Shown piece after piece: positions 35,501 through 47,155 of a stretch of DNA of 64,000 nucleotides. The stretch lies in the NCBI GenBank assembly GCA_016806145.1, contig CP063166.1, forward strand, positions 6,510,001 through 6,574,000, given 5' to 3'. This DNA is from Variovorax paradoxus. Lineage in GTDB: Bacteria > Pseudomonadota > Gammaproteobacteria > Burkholderiales > Burkholderiaceae_C. The translations under genes were made by a program, and so were the position numbers. How positions within the stretch are numbered: position 1 is the first letter of the stretch; the number at the start of each line of letters is the position of its first letter. The notes below the pieces were generated by a model. That model was not told the DNA's origin, searched no databases, and saw only the letters and a program-made list of their open reading frames with translations.

Positions 35501-36304
35501 TCAGGTCGCCGCGCGTGGCAGGCTGGCCCGGGCCAGGATGACAGAAATGTTATCCCGACCGCCATTTTGGTTGGCGATGTTTGCCAAAAGTGATACCTTG
35601 GACTCAATACCACCGTCTTGTCTCGTCAGAAGCGTGAAAAGCTGGGCGTCCGGGACCATTTCGCTGAGCCCGTCGGAGCACAGCATATAGAGATCGTCGG
35701 GCCTGGCCGTGTGTTCGTGCATTTCCAGCAAGACTTGGGCCTCGACGCCGACGGCGCGGGTGACGAGATTCCGGTTGGGCGAGGACAGCGCTTCCTCGGC
35801 CGTGATGGCGCCGGCGTCGAGCTGCTGCTGGCGCAGCGAGTGGTCGCGAGTGAGCTGCTCGAGCTTGTCGTTGCGCAGCCGGTAGCAGCGCGAATCGCCG
35901 ATGTGGCCCACCATCACGCGGTGCGGCCCGAAGGCGGCCAGGACCAGCGTGGTCCCCATGCCCTGCAGGTTGGGATTGGTCAGGCTGCCGTCGAGGATGG
36001 CGGCATTGGCCTCGTCGGTCGCGGCCTGCAGCGCGCGCCGCACGACGCGGGCCGGCGCCTGCGGTCCCGCCTGCACGTACCAGCGCCGGAAGTTCGCATG
36101 CACCAGCGACACCGCCATCGCGCTGGCGACCTCGCCGCCCTTGTAGCCGCCCATGCCGTCGGCCAGCACCGCCAGCCCGAGGACCGAGTCGACGTGGACC
36201 GCGTCCTCGTTGTGGGCGCGCACGCGGCCGACGTCGGTCAGCGCCGCGAACTCCCACGAGAGCGGCGGACGGGTCGAGAAGAGGGACGTGCCGACACCTA
36301 CCAT
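35501..36304 (-). CDS. PP2C-family Ser/Thr protein phosphatase
   Basis: This 267-residue phosphatase carries the PP2C metal and catalytic motifs: RVRAHNEDAVHVD, LADGMGGYKGGEVAS, GHIGDSRCYRL, LCSDGLSEMV and NQNGGRDNISVIL. It is a cytoplasmic Mn/Mg-dependent enzyme that reverses Ser/Thr phosphorylation. The ATG at 36304 is the family start. It heads the PP2C-FHA-cyclase-phosphodiesterase gene string. No Hanks-type kinase and no type VI secretion genes are in the window. Confidence 0.93.
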   Translation of the reverse strand: MVGVGTSLFSTRPPLSWEFAALTDVGRVRAHNEDAVHVDSVLGLAVLADGMGGYKGGEVASAMAVSLVHANFRRWYVQAGPQAPARVVRRALQAATDEANAAILDGSLTNPNLQGMGTTLVLAAFGPHRVMVGHIGDSRCYRLRNDKLEQLTRDHSLRQQQLDAGAITAEEALSSPNRNLVTRAVGVEAQVLLEMHEHTARPDDLYMLCSDGLSEMVPDAQLFTLLTRQDGGIESKVSLLANIANQNGGRDNISVILARASLPRAAT

Positions 36305-36350
36305 GGTCGCAAGTGTCGGCGAAGCGGCAGCCCGGTGGTGGCTTCCGCCG

Positions 36351-37040
36351 TCAGTGCTGCGCCGCGGCCGCGTGGGCGCGCCGCTGGAGCAGCTTGCCCA
36401 CCGCCACCACGAGCAGCGCACCGGCCGCCGCGGCGGCGTAGTGCAGCCAGGGGTTGGCCGCCAGCACCTCGCGCAGCGACACGTCGCTCACGATGGTCTC
36501 GCCGCCGACCCAGCCGATCAGCGCCGCACCCAGCATCACGATGATGGGGAAGCGCTCCATCAGCTTGATCATCAGCGTGCTGCCGAAGATCACCAGCGGA
36601 ATGCTGATCGCCAGGCCCAGCACCAGCAGCACCATGCTGCCCTGCGCGGCGGCCGCCACGGCGATCACGTTGTCCAGGCTCATCACGAGGTCGGCCAGCA
36701 GGATGGTGCGCACGGCCGCCATCATGCTGCCGTACTCCTTGGAGTCGCCGTCGCCCTCGTCTTCACCGCCGAGCAGCTGCAGGCCGATCCACAGCAGCAG
36801 CAGGCCGCCGACGATCTGCAGGTACGGCAGCGCCAGCAGCTTGGCCGCCACCACCGTCAGCACGATCCGCAGCACGACGGCCGCGCCGGAGCCGAAGAGC
36901 ACCGCTTTTTTCTGCTGCTCGGGCGGCAGCGAACGCGCCGCCATGGCGATCACCACGGCGTTGTCGCCCGACAGGATGATGTTGATCCAGACGATCTTGA
37001 TCAGGCCGATCCAGAAGTCCGTGCTTTGAAGAAGTTCCAT
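36351..37040 (-). CDS. TerC family integral membrane protein (second copy)
   Basis: This 229-residue TerC protein has seven helices and the paired acidic metal motifs NIILSGDNAVVIAMA near residue 21 and LADLVMSLDNVIAVAA near residue 113. It is clearly related to the protein at 15468-16214 but shorter. Unlike that gene it has no yybP-ykoY element. The 100 bp upstream are occupied by the sucD terminator. It probably moves Mn2+ or a related metal. Confidence 0.92.
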   Translation of the reverse strand: MELLQSTDFWIGLIKIVWINIILSGDNAVVIAMAARSLPPEQQKKAVLFGSGAAVVLRIVLTVVAAKLLALPYLQIVGGLLLLWIGLQLLGGEDEGDGDSKEYGSMMAAVRTILLADLVMSLDNVIAVAAAAQGSMVLLVLGLAISIPLVIFGSTLMIKLMERFPIIVMLGAALIGWVGGETIVSDVSLREVLAANPWLHYAAAAAGALLVVAVGKLLQRRAHAAAAQH

Positions 37041-37066
37041 GTCTCTGATCCCGCATTGTTTTTGTG

Positions 37067-37097
37067 AAAAAAACGCCCGCAATCGGATTGCGGGCGT
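37067..37097 (-). terminator. Rho-independent terminator of sucCD
   Basis: Twelve-base arms (ACGCCCGCAATC / GATTGCGGGCGT) run into a seven-T run on the minus strand, 62 bp after sucD. They also separate sucCD from the terC gene. Confidence 0.9.
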
Positions 37098-37159
37098 CTT
37101 GTTCTTTCTTGCGCGTGTGAGGTCTCTTTACGGACCTTGCCGGGCGCGAACGCCGTGGC

Positions 37160-38053
37160 TTACAGCTTGCCCTTGAGCAGCTTGGCCAGTTCCGAGAAGT
37201 TGCGCGTCACGGTGAAGCCGCACTCTTCCATGATGGAGAGCTTGGCTTCGGCCGTGTCGGCGCCGCCCGAGATCAGCGCGCCGGCATGGCCCATGCGCTT
37301 GCCGGGAGGCGCGGTCACGCCGGCGATGAAGCCGACGACCGGCTTCTTCATGTTGTCCTTGCACCAGCGGGCAGCGTCGGCTTCGTCGGGACCGCCGATT
37401 TCGCCGATCATGATCACGGCGTCGGTGTCGGGATCGTCGTTGAAGGCCTTCATCACGTCGATGTGCTTGAGGCCGTTGATCGGGTCGCCGCCGATGCCCA
37501 CCGCCGACGATTGGCCCAGGCCGATCTCGGTCAGTTGCGCCACGGCTTCATAGGTCAGCGTGCCCGAGCGGCTCACGACGCCGATGCGGCCCTTGCGGTG
37601 GATGTGGCCGGGCATGATGCCGATCTTGATCTCGTCGGGCGTGATCAGGCCGGGGCAGTTCGGGCCGAGCAGCAGCGTCTTCTTGCCACCGGCGGCTTCC
37701 TTGGCCTTCATCTTGTTGCGCACTTCGAGCATGTCGCGAACCGGAATGCCCTCGGTGATGCAGATCGCCATGTCCAGATCGGCCTCGACGGCTTCCCAGA
37801 TCGCGGCCGCGGCGCCTGCCGGCGGCACGTAGATCACCGACACGGTGGCGCCGGTCTGCGTGGCGGCTTCCTTCACCGAACCGAAGATCGGGATGTTGAA
37901 GATCGACTCGCCGGCCTTCTTCGGGTTCACACCGGCCACGAAGGCGTTCTTGCCGTTCGCGTATTCCTGGCACTTCTCGGTGTGGAACTGGCCCGTCTTG
38001 CCGGTGATGCCTTGGGTGATGACTTTGGTGTCTTTGTTGATGTAGATCGACAT
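37160..38053 (-). CDS. sucD: Succinate-CoA ligase, alpha subunit
   Basis: This 297-residue protein starts [21 protein letters not shown] and carries the CoA-binding Rossmann domain and the phosphohistidine loop [14 protein letters not shown] near the C-terminal third, as well as GPNCPGLI. With SucC it makes ATP or GTP from succinyl-CoA in the TCA cycle. The start at 38053 is the family start. It lies 11 bp after sucC in one operon. Confidence 0.98.
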   Translation of the reverse strand: MSIYINKDTKVITQGITGKTGQFHTEKCQEYANGKNAFVAGVNPKKAGESIFNIPIFGSVKEAATQTGATVSVIYVPPAGAAAAIWEAVEADLDMAICITEGIPVRDMLEVRNKMKAKEAAGGKKTLLLGPNCPGLITPDEIKIGIMPGHIHRKGRIGVVSRSGTLTYEAVAQLTEIGLGQSSAVGIGGDPINGLKHIDVMKAFNDDPDTDAVIMIGEIGGPDEADAARWCKDNMKKPVVGFIAGVTAPPGKRMGHAGALISGGADTAEAKLSIMEECGFTVTRNFSELAKLLKGKL

Positions 38054-38064
38054 GACTCTGTTCC

Positions 38065-39231
<1,167 letters not shown>

Positions 39232-39438
39232 GAGGGATGTCTCTCGGAAGGAGGAGGTTGAAAAACGGGAGATCTAGGCAGGCTGGTGTTGGCTCTGTTG
39301 TCCACAGGCGACGGCAGCCTGACGGCTGGGGGCGGCGGACAATCGCGGACTGTATCATGGTGCGCCGCATCAATACTGACGGGCGTGTGCGGTCAATACG
39401 TACTTTCTTCTAGGCCCTCTCTATCAGGCAACCCCACC

Positions 39439-40362
39439 ATGGCCAAGGTCTTTATCGACGGCGAAGCCGGCACCACCGGTCTGCAGATCCGCGAGCGGCT
39501 GCAGAACATGCCGCAGATCGAGCTCGTGAGCATCGCGCCCGAGCTGCGCAAGGACGTGAACGCCAAGCGTGAACTCATGGCCGGCGTCGACCTCGTCGTG
39601 CTGTGCCTGCACGACGACGCGGCACGCGAGTCGGTCGCGCTGATCGACCAGCTGTCGGGCAAGAAGCCCAAGATCATCGACGCCTCGACCGCGCACCGCG
39701 TGGCGCCGGGCTGGGTGTTCGGCTTTCCCGAGCTGGTCGAAGGCCACTGGCAGGCCGTGGCCCGGGCCGACCGCGTGGGCAACCCCGGCTGCTACGCCAC
39801 CGGCGCGATCGCCATGGTGCGTCCGCTGGTCGACGCGGGCCTGCTGCCGGCCGACTTCCCGATCGCGCTGCCCTCGGTCAGCGGCTACTCGGGCGGCGGC
39901 CGGACCATGATCGAGGCCTACGAGAAGGGCGAGGCCCCGCTGTTCGAGACCTACGCACTGGGCCTCACGCACAAGCACATCCCCGAGATCATGAGATACA
40001 CCGGCCTCACGCAGCGCCCGGTGTTCATCCCCTCGGTCGGCAATTTCAAGCAGGGCATGCTGGTCCAGCTGCCGCTGCACCTCGACCTGCTGCCCGGCAA
40101 GCCGAAGGCCGGCGACCTGCACGAGGCACTGGCCGCGCACTATGCGAAGAGCAACACGCCCGAGCAGTTCGTGAAGGTGCTGCCGCCCACCGCGGACGGC
40201 AAGCTCGACGCGCTGGCGCTCAACGACACCAACCAGCTCGAGATCCGCGTGTTCCCGAACGAGGACCATCGCCATGCCGTGGTGATCGCGCGCCTCGACA
40301 ACCTCGGCAAGGGCGCGAGCGGCGCCGCGGTGCAGAACCTCCAGCTGATGCTGTCGCTCTGA
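39439..40362 (+). CDS. argC: N-acetyl-gamma-glutamyl-phosphate reductase, type II
   Basis: This 307-residue enzyme starts [21 protein letters not shown], has the catalytic cysteine in [14 protein letters not shown] near residue 117 and the His/Arg loop [11 protein letters not shown], and is shorter than type I ArgC (about 340 residues), so it belongs to the type II group. It reduces N-acetylglutamyl phosphate with NADPH in arginine synthesis. The ATG at 39439 is the family start. It is monocistronic with a terminator 31 bp downstream. Confidence 0.95.
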   Translation: MAKVFIDGEAGTTGLQIRERLQNMPQIELVSIAPELRKDVNAKRELMAGVDLVVLCLHDDAARESVALIDQLSGKKPKIIDASTAHRVAPGWVFGFPELVEGHWQAVARADRVGNPGCYATGAIAMVRPLVDAGLLPADFPIALPSVSGYSGGGRTMIEAYEKGEAPLFETYALGLTHKHIPEIMRYTGLTQRPVFIPSVGNFKQGMLVQLPLHLDLLPGKPKAGDLHEALAAHYAKSNTPEQFVKVLPPTADGKLDALALNDTNQLEIRVFPNEDHRHAVVIARLDNLGKGASGAAVQNLQLMLSL

Positions 40363-40393
40363 GGCGCTGCCTCTTTCGCTGAAAAGTCCGCTG

Positions 40394-40422
40394 AAAAGGC
40401 GCCGGCCCCCGGCGCCTTTTTC
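40394..40422. terminator. Bidirectional rho-independent terminator
   Basis: AAAAGGCGCC, 7-nt loop, GGCGCCTTTTT lies between convergent argC and the membrane-protein gene at 40426. Confidence 0.88.
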
Positions 40423-40425
40423 GTT

Positions 40426-41169
40426 TCAGCTCACCAGCCAGAGCCCGGTGCCGAACAGCGCCGCATGCAGCGCGAGCACGATCCAGAACGGCTTGCGCGA
40501 GGGCGTCGACATCTCCTGCAGCGTCTCGTGGATGCGCCGCGTGATCAGCGCGCGCAAGGCGGGGTCCTGCGCGGGCGCCGCACCGCCCTGCGCCACGGGC
40601 AGCTGCGGCTCGCCCTGCGCGGCGCGGCCCTGCTGCCACTCGGCCAGCATCTCGTTGAGCGGCAGCCGGTTCAGCACGAAGGCGATCACCGCCCGCACCG
40701 CCTTGCCGTCGCCGAGCACCGGCGCGAGCTGCGCGCTCAGCGCATCGACCGAGAGCCAGTCGCTCGCGCGCCGCAGCGCCCCGTGGGTGCGCGGCATCGA
40801 TTCGATGCGCCCGGCGATGGCATCGCCCAGGCGCTGCGCCACGGCCTCGCCGCGCGCGGCCACCAGGTGTCGCATCGCGCGCGTGCGGCCCTGCGACACG
40901 CCGAGGATCACGTACACGCCCATGAACAGCGCCAGCAGCACGGCCACCAGCAGCGGCGGCGAGAACAGCAGCGCCAGCAGCGCGCCGGCGCCGCCCGCGC
41001 GGGCACCGGGCATGCCGGGGCCGCTCAACTGGCTCACGTAATAGAAGAAGGCGCCGCCCCCGAGCAGCGCGCCGAAGAAGACGCCTTTGGCGACCGAGCC
41101 GACGAAGGCGGCGCCAGCGCGGGCGCCCGTGCGCACCAGTGAAGGGGATCCGGTGGGTTCCGAAGACAT
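40426..41169 (-). CDS. Hypothetical membrane protein
   Basis: This 247-residue protein is not from a family I recognise. It has three or four hydrophobic segments: about residues 24-45 (VAKGVFFGALLGGGAFFYYV), 63-90 (ALLALLFSPPLLVAVLLALFMGVYVILGV) and the extreme C-terminus (FWIVLALHAALFGTGLWLV). The middle is soluble and helical (residues 100-215) with conserved-looking Arg/Asp patterns. It is the last gene in the recA-recX-SRPBCC strand, starting about 73 bp after the SRPBCC gene's stop. Confidence 0.75.
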   Translation of the reverse strand: MSSEPTGSPSLVRTGARAGAAFVGSVAKGVFFGALLGGGAFFYYVSQLSGPGMPGARAGGAGALLALLFSPPLLVAVLLALFMGVYVILGVSQGRTRAMRHLVAARGEAVAQRLGDAIAGRIESMPRTHGALRRASDWLSVDALSAQLAPVLGDGKAVRAVIAFVLNRLPLNEMLAEWQQGRAAQGEPQLPVAQGGAAPAQDPALRALITRRIHETLQEMSTPSRKPFWIVLALHAALFGTGLWLVS

Positions 41170-41242
41170 CTGCGACTCCTCCTCGTTGTATGAAGTCGCG
41201 GATCATGCCATCGGCTCGCCGCGGGCCCGCCCGATCGGCCGC

Positions 41243-41677
41243 TCAGCCGGCCGGTGCCTCGAGCAGCGCCTGCAGCGCGCGCAGGTCGCGCGCGATCCAT
41301 TCGGCGTCGTGCGCGAAGGCCGCGTCGTCCATGTGCGGCTGGCGCAGCAGCGTGAGCTGCAGCTCGCAAACACCGGGCGCCACGCCGATGACGCGGAACG
41401 GCATGTAGACCTCGGGCACGCCCGCGGGCGCCACCCAGTGGTCGAGCACGCCGAACTCGTTGGGCGGCGCGAAGCGCAGCACCGCGCGGCCGCCGGGCGT
41501 GGTCGCGACCCAACACTCGCCCTCGCCCTCGCCCTCGCTCTCGCGCGCCAGCGCGCCATCGGCCAGGCCGCTGGCCCATTCGGGCAGCCGCGCGGGATCG
41601 GCCGCCAGCGCATGGGCCGCGCGCCAGTCGCAGGCCACGCGCTGCGTGATCACGCGGGACAGTTCATTCGAGTTCAT
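41243..41677 (-). CDS. SRPBCC-family (polyketide cyclase/START-like) protein
   Basis: This 144-residue protein fits the SRPBCC fold: [24 protein letters not shown] at the start, then [14 protein letters not shown] and [25 protein letters not shown], and a long C-terminal helix. The family binds hydrophobic ligands, and no specific role is known. An acidic repeat E-S-E-G-E-G-E-G-E (about residue 46) comes from a CTCGCC hexamer run at 41516-41545. Its start overlaps the recX stop by 14 bp, so it is probably cotranslated with recX. Confidence 0.8.
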   Translation of the reverse strand: MNSNELSRVITQRVACDWRAAHALAADPARLPEWASGLADGALARESEGEGEGECWVATTPGGRAVLRFAPPNEFGVLDHWVAPAGVPEVYMPFRVIGVAPGVCELQLTLLRQPHMDDAAFAHDAEWIARDLRALQALLEAPAG

Positions 41678-42119
41678 CGATGTCGCTCCTCAGCACCTTG
41701 GCCGCCACCGCGGCCGAAAAGCCCCGCGCCATCAGGAAGCGGGCCTGGCGGGCGCGCTCCTTGGGATCGGCGGGCGGGGCGTCGAAGCGGCGGCGCCAGA
41801 GCGCGGCCGCGCGTTCGAGCTCGCTGCCCTGCAGCCCGGCCACCGCCTGCGAGATCGCTTCGGCGCCGATGCCCTTGGCCTGCAGCTCCTGCCGCACGCG
41901 CGCCGCGCCGAGCCGGCCCGCGCGCTGGTGCAGCACCGAGGCGACCACGCGCTCCTCGCTGATGAAGTCCTTGGCCGCGAGTTCGTCGAGCGCGGCCTTG
42001 AGCGTGCCCGGCTCTTCCTCATAGCGCGCCAGCTTGCGCTCGAGTTCGCTGCGCGAATGCTCGCGCTGGCTCAGCAGGCGCAGCGCGCGGCCCTTGAGGG
42101 AGGGAGCATCGAATGCCAT
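41664..42119 (-). CDS. recX: Regulatory protein RecX
   Basis: This 151-residue protein has the RecX helical repeats ([87 protein letters not shown]). RecX binds RecA filaments and limits their growth. It lies 66 bp downstream of recA on the same strand, the conserved arrangement. Confidence 0.95.
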   Translation of the reverse strand: MAFDAPSLKGRALRLLSQREHSRSELERKLARYEEEPGTLKAALDELAAKDFISEERVVASVLHQRAGRLGAARVRQELQAKGIGAEAISQAVAGLQGSELERAAALWRRRFDAPPADPKERARQARFLMARGFSAAVAAKVLRSDIDELE

Positions 42120-42185
42120 CGGAAATGCGGGAGCGGAAAAGGAAAACGGGGCGACCGCAGGCGCCCGCTCGCGTGCATCGGCCGG

Positions 42186-43247
<1,062 letters not shown>

Positions 43248-43311
43248 GTGAAAAACTCCTTGAAGATCAACGGGTTGTGTACTGTCGGATCCATCTGCTT
43301 TTAACCACAGC

Positions 43312-43327
43312 CTGGATGCTTGAACAG
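43312..43327 (-). promoter_or_regulatory. LexA (SOS) box of recA, one mismatch
   Basis: On the minus strand CTGT-TCAAGCAT-CCAG matches CTGT-N8-ACAG except for C in place of A in the second half-site. It lies 65-80 bp upstream of the recA start, the expected place. Confidence 0.65.
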
Positions 43328-43351
43328 TAGTGTAGGGGCGGATGGATTCGA

Positions 43352-43879
43352 GTGAACCCATTTTTTGGTCAGTTTGCTTTACCATTCGGCGCCGTGAGCG
43401 ACACCCCCTTTCCCCTCGATCCCGATGCCTGGCGCCAGACCCACCTGGGCCGGCTGCTCGGCCATGCGATGCGGCGCTTCGACGAGCGCGTGCTCGCGCT
43501 GATGGCGCACGACGTCGACGTGCCGCTGGCGCTGTCGAACCTCGCGGCGCGCGCGCAGGTGAGCGCGGCCCACGTCCACATCACGCGCCACCTCGCGCGC
43601 GAGGGCTCGCGCCTGACCGAGCTCGCCGAGCGCGCCGGCATGACCAAGCAGGCCATGGGCGCGCTGGTCGACCAGTGCGAGGCCTGGGGGCTGGTCACGC
43701 GCGGGCCCGATCCGCTCGATGCGCGCGCGCGGCGCGTGCTGTTCACGGCCGACGGCCTGGCCTGGCTCGAGGCCTTCCGCCAGGCGGTGACGCAGGCCGA
43801 GCGCGAGTTCCGCGCCAGCGTGGGAGACGAGGTCGCCACCGTGGTAACCATCGGTCTGGAAGCCTATACGGCGGGCTAG
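43352..43879 (+). CDS. MarR-family winged-helix transcriptional regulator
   Basis: This 175-residue regulator has a MarR winged helix (residues 65-135: [66 protein letters not shown]), with recognition helix and wing Asp-x-Arg motif, and dimerising helices at both ends. Two GTG starts are possible, 43352 and 43394 ([11 protein letters not shown]). The latter is more like family lengths. The ligand is unknown. It is divergent from recA and 68 bp upstream of a two-component system, which it may or may not control. Confidence 0.88.
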   Translation: MNPFFGQFALPFGAVSDTPFPLDPDAWRQTHLGRLLGHAMRRFDERVLALMAHDVDVPLALSNLAARAQVSAAHVHITRHLAREGSRLTELAERAGMTKQAMGALVDQCEAWGLVTRGPDPLDARARRVLFTADGLAWLEAFRQAVTQAEREFRASVGDEVATVVTIGLEAYTAG

Positions 43880-43946
43880 ACTCCAGCCCCAGCGGAGACA
43901 ACGTGCAAAGGCGCCGCCCACGGCGCGAACCGGGCTGGAGGTGGCT

Positions 43947-44618
<672 letters not shown>

Positions 44619-44655
44619 CGCGCGCGCGACCGCCGGGCGCGGCGGGTCCGGTCCG

Positions 44656-46095
44656 ATGAAACTCTTCCAGCGCGCGCAGCGCTCCCTGTTCGGCGAGATC
44701 CTCGACTGGATGCTCACGCCGCTGCTGTTGCTGGTGCCGGTCAGCATCGGCGTGACCTGGCTGGTGGCCCAGGGCATCGCGAGCGCCTCCTTCGACCGCG
44801 TGCTCACGCACAACATCGAGACGCTGGCGCGCACGGTCTCGCTGCAGAAGGACAGCCCGCGCTTCGTGCTGCCGCAGCCGACGCGCGAGATCCTGCGCGG
44901 CGACGACACCGATCGCGTGTACTACCAGCTGCTCGACAGCCACGGCGCGCTGCTCAGCGGCGAGCACGACGTGCCGCATCCCAGCCTCGACGAACCGCCG
45001 GCCCTCGGCCAGGTCCAGCTGCGCGACGGCGAGATGAACGGCAAGTCGGTGCGCGTGGCCTGGGTCTGGCTGGCCGGCGACGCGCCCGATGCGCCGCCCG
45101 CGCTGCTGCAGGTGGCCGAGACGCGCCAGAAGCAGTCGCTGCTGGCGGCCGACATCATCAAGGGCGTGCTGCTGCCGCAGTTCGCGATCCTGCCGCTCGC
45201 GGTGCTGCTGATCTGGCTGGCGCTGGTGCGCGGCATCAAGCCGCTGTCGGTGGTGGAGGCGCGCATCCGCGAGCGCCGCCCCGGCGACCTGAGCCCGCTC
45301 GACGAGTCCTCGGTGCCGCTCGAGGTGGTGCCGCTGGTGTCGTCGGTCAACGAACTGCTCGACAAGCTCAACGATTCGATCGACACGCAGAAGCGCTTCC
45401 TGGCCGACGCGGCGCACCAGCTCAAGACGCCGCTCGCGGGCCTGCGCATGCAGGCCGACCTGGCGCAGCGCGAGAACGCCAACGCCGACGAGCTCAAGCA
45501 GTCGCTCAAGCAGATCGGCCGCGCCAGCGTGCGCGCCACCCACACGGTGAACCAGCTGCTGTCGCTGGCGCGCGCCGAGGGCAACAGCGCCGGCGCCCAT
45601 CGCCAGCCCTGCGACCTGGCGCGGCTCACGATCGAGGTGGTGCGCGAGGCGGTGCCGCGCGCGATCGAGAAGCGCATCGACCTCGGCTACGACGGCCTCG
45701 ATCCCGGCTCGCGCGGCGTGGTGCTCGAGGGCAACCCGACGCTGCTCAAGGAGCTGGTGCGCAACCTGGTCGACAACGCGATCAACTACACGCCCTCGCG
45801 GCCCGAACGCACCGGCGTGATCACCGCGCGGGTGCTGGCCGATCCCTTCGGCCGTGTGCTGCTGCTGCAGGTGGAGGACAACGGGCCGGGCATTTCGGAG
45901 GCCGACCGCGAGCTCGTGTTCGAGCCCTTCTACCGCGTGCTGGGCAACGAGGCCGACGGCTCGGGCCTGGGCCTGCCGATCGTGCGCGAGATCGCGAACC
46001 AGCACCATGCGCAGGTGACGCTCGAGGACGCGCATCCCGAGCGACAGCCGCCGGGTGCGCGCTTCACGGTGCGCTTCGAGAGCGCGCCGGCCTGA
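44656..46095 (+). CDS. Sensor histidine kinase (TctE-like, 2CSK_N)
   Basis: This 479-residue kinase has two membrane helices (residues 17-42 and about 172-192) bracketing a 130-residue periplasmic TctE-type sensor (residues 43-170, DRVLTHNIETLARTVS at its start). A HAMP-like linker, the H-box ADAAHQLKTPLAGLRMQ (His near residue 255), N-box LVDNAINYTP and G-boxes DNGPGIS and GSGLGLPIV follow. TctE-type systems often sense tricarboxylates through Bug receptors. A Bug gene lies 5 kb away at 50944, not adjacent. The target genes are unknown. Confidence 0.93.
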   Translation: MKLFQRAQRSLFGEILDWMLTPLLLLVPVSIGVTWLVAQGIASASFDRVLTHNIETLARTVSLQKDSPRFVLPQPTREILRGDDTDRVYYQLLDSHGALLSGEHDVPHPSLDEPPALGQVQLRDGEMNGKSVRVAWVWLAGDAPDAPPALLQVAETRQKQSLLAADIIKGVLLPQFAILPLAVLLIWLALVRGIKPLSVVEARIRERRPGDLSPLDESSVPLEVVPLVSSVNELLDKLNDSIDTQKRFLADAAHQLKTPLAGLRMQADLAQRENANADELKQSLKQIGRASVRATHTVNQLLSLARAEGNSAGAHRQPCDLARLTIEVVREAVPRAIEKRIDLGYDGLDPGSRGVVLEGNPTLLKELVRNLVDNAINYTPSRPERTGVITARVLADPFGRVLLLQVEDNGPGISEADRELVFEPFYRVLGNEADGSGLGLPIVREIANQHHAQVTLEDAHPERQPPGARFTVRFESAPA

Positions 46096-46104
46096 ACCGT
46101 CGAT

Positions 46105-46314
46105 CTATCGCGCGCCGGGACTCGAGGCGCCGGCCTTCGGCGGTTCGGCGCGGATCTGCAGGTACTCGGGATGGATCTGCCGCGCGAGGCGCTGCGGATC
46201 GCGCTCGTCGAGCCCCGCCGGCACGAGGCCGAAGCCCGCGAGGTCGCCGCGCGACCACAGCCAGTAGCCGCCGTTGAGGACCAGCAGGGCGATCACGACC
46301 AGGCGCAGCGGCAT
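46105..46314 (-). CDS. Small single-helix membrane protein downstream of birA
   Basis: This 69-residue protein starts MPLRLVVIALLVLNGGYWLW, a signal-anchor helix, followed by FGLVPAGLDERDPQRLARQIHPEYLQI. It follows birA after 14 bp on the same strand and is probably cotranscribed. The DPQRLARQ segment resembles the start of SPOR-adjacent membrane proteins in Burkholderiales, but the function is unknown. It converges with the kinase gene. Confidence 0.7.
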   Translation of the reverse strand: MPLRLVVIALLVLNGGYWLWSRGDLAGFGLVPAGLDERDPQRLARQIHPEYLQIRAEPPKAGASSPGAR

Positions 46315-46328
46315 CGCGGCGTCCGGTT

Positions 46329-47153
46329 TCAGAGGGCCATGCCGCGCGGCCGCACGCTGACCTCGTCGCTGACGATGGCCTGCAGGCCCTCGGCCGTGCG
46401 CACCTGCAGCTCGCCGGTCCACGAGACGCCCTCGCACAGGCCCGAGCGGCCGTCGCTGAGCACCACCTCGCGCCCGCGCAGCACGTCGCGCGCAGCGAAG
46501 CGCTCGGCGAACGGCGCGAAGCCGCGCGCGCCGAACGCGAGCACGTCGCGCACCAGCGGCGGGATCAGCTCGGCCAGCACCGCGGGCGAGGTGGCGTCGG
46601 GGCGCCATTGGCGCACCCAGGCGGGTGGCGTGCGCATGCCCTCGGCATCGCGCGCGCCGATGTTCACGCCGATGCCGATGACCACGTAGCGCGGCGACGA
46701 TGCACCACCGCCATGCGGCAGCGCGGTCTCGATCAGGATGCCCACGAGCTTGCGCTCGTCGACCCAGAGGTCGTTGGGCCACTTGAGCCCGAGCTTCGCC
46801 GCGCCCGTTGGGTCGAGGTTCTCGGCCAGGCTGACGCCGACCGCGAGCGAGAGCCCCGACCAGTCGGCCGGCGCGAGCGGCAGGCCCAGCGAGAAGGTCA
46901 GCGACGGCGCGACATCGTCGCCGGGCTGCTGCGCGCTCTGCCAGGGCCGGCCGAGTCGGCCGCGGCCCGCGGTCTGGCGCTCGGCCACGAGCAGCACGGG
47001 CTCGGTCCGCCCGGCGCGCGCGCGCCGCATGAGTTCGGTGTTGGTGGAATCGATCTCGCCGACCACCTCGGCAGCGAAGCCCGGCAGCAGAGGGGCGAGC
47101 GCCGCGGCGATCCGCTCCTCGTGCCACTGCAGGGCGCTGCCGCCGGCGGCCAT
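46329..47153 (-). CDS. birA: Biotin-[acetyl-CoA-carboxylase] ligase
   Basis: This 274-residue ligase has the class I biotin ligase core: EIDSTNTELMRRA, the biotinyl-AMP loop ERQTAGRGRLGRPW near residue 58, SLAVGVSLAENL, KWPNDLWVDERKLVGIL and VVIGIGVNIG. The C-terminal domain ends VSVRPRG. It lacks the N-terminal winged helix of E. coli BirA, so it should be an enzyme without repressor function. The ATG at 47153 lies 2 bp after the SET gene stop. The upstream open frame is a shadow. Confidence 0.95.
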   Translation of the reverse strand: MAAGGSALQWHEERIAAALAPLLPGFAAEVVGEIDSTNTELMRRARAGRTEPVLLVAERQTAGRGRLGRPWQSAQQPGDDVAPSLTFSLGLPLAPADWSGLSLAVGVSLAENLDPTGAAKLGLKWPNDLWVDERKLVGILIETALPHGGGASSPRYVVIGIGVNIGARDAEGMRTPPAWVRQWRPDATSPAVLAELIPPLVRDVLAFGARGFAPFAERFAARDVLRGREVVLSDGRSGLCEGVSWTGELQVRTAEGLQAIVSDEVSVRPRGMAL

Positions 47154-47155
47154 GT

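Noticed and set aside
32651..35593. 980-codon plus-strand open frame opposite the cyclase and FHA genes
   Set aside because: It is the shadow of two well-supported genes, with His/Arg/Gly-rich composition and no recognisable domain.
36305..37160. yybP-ykoY riboswitch for the second terC
   Set aside because: The upstream 120 bp contain only the sucCD terminator and none of the conserved blocks seen at 15158.
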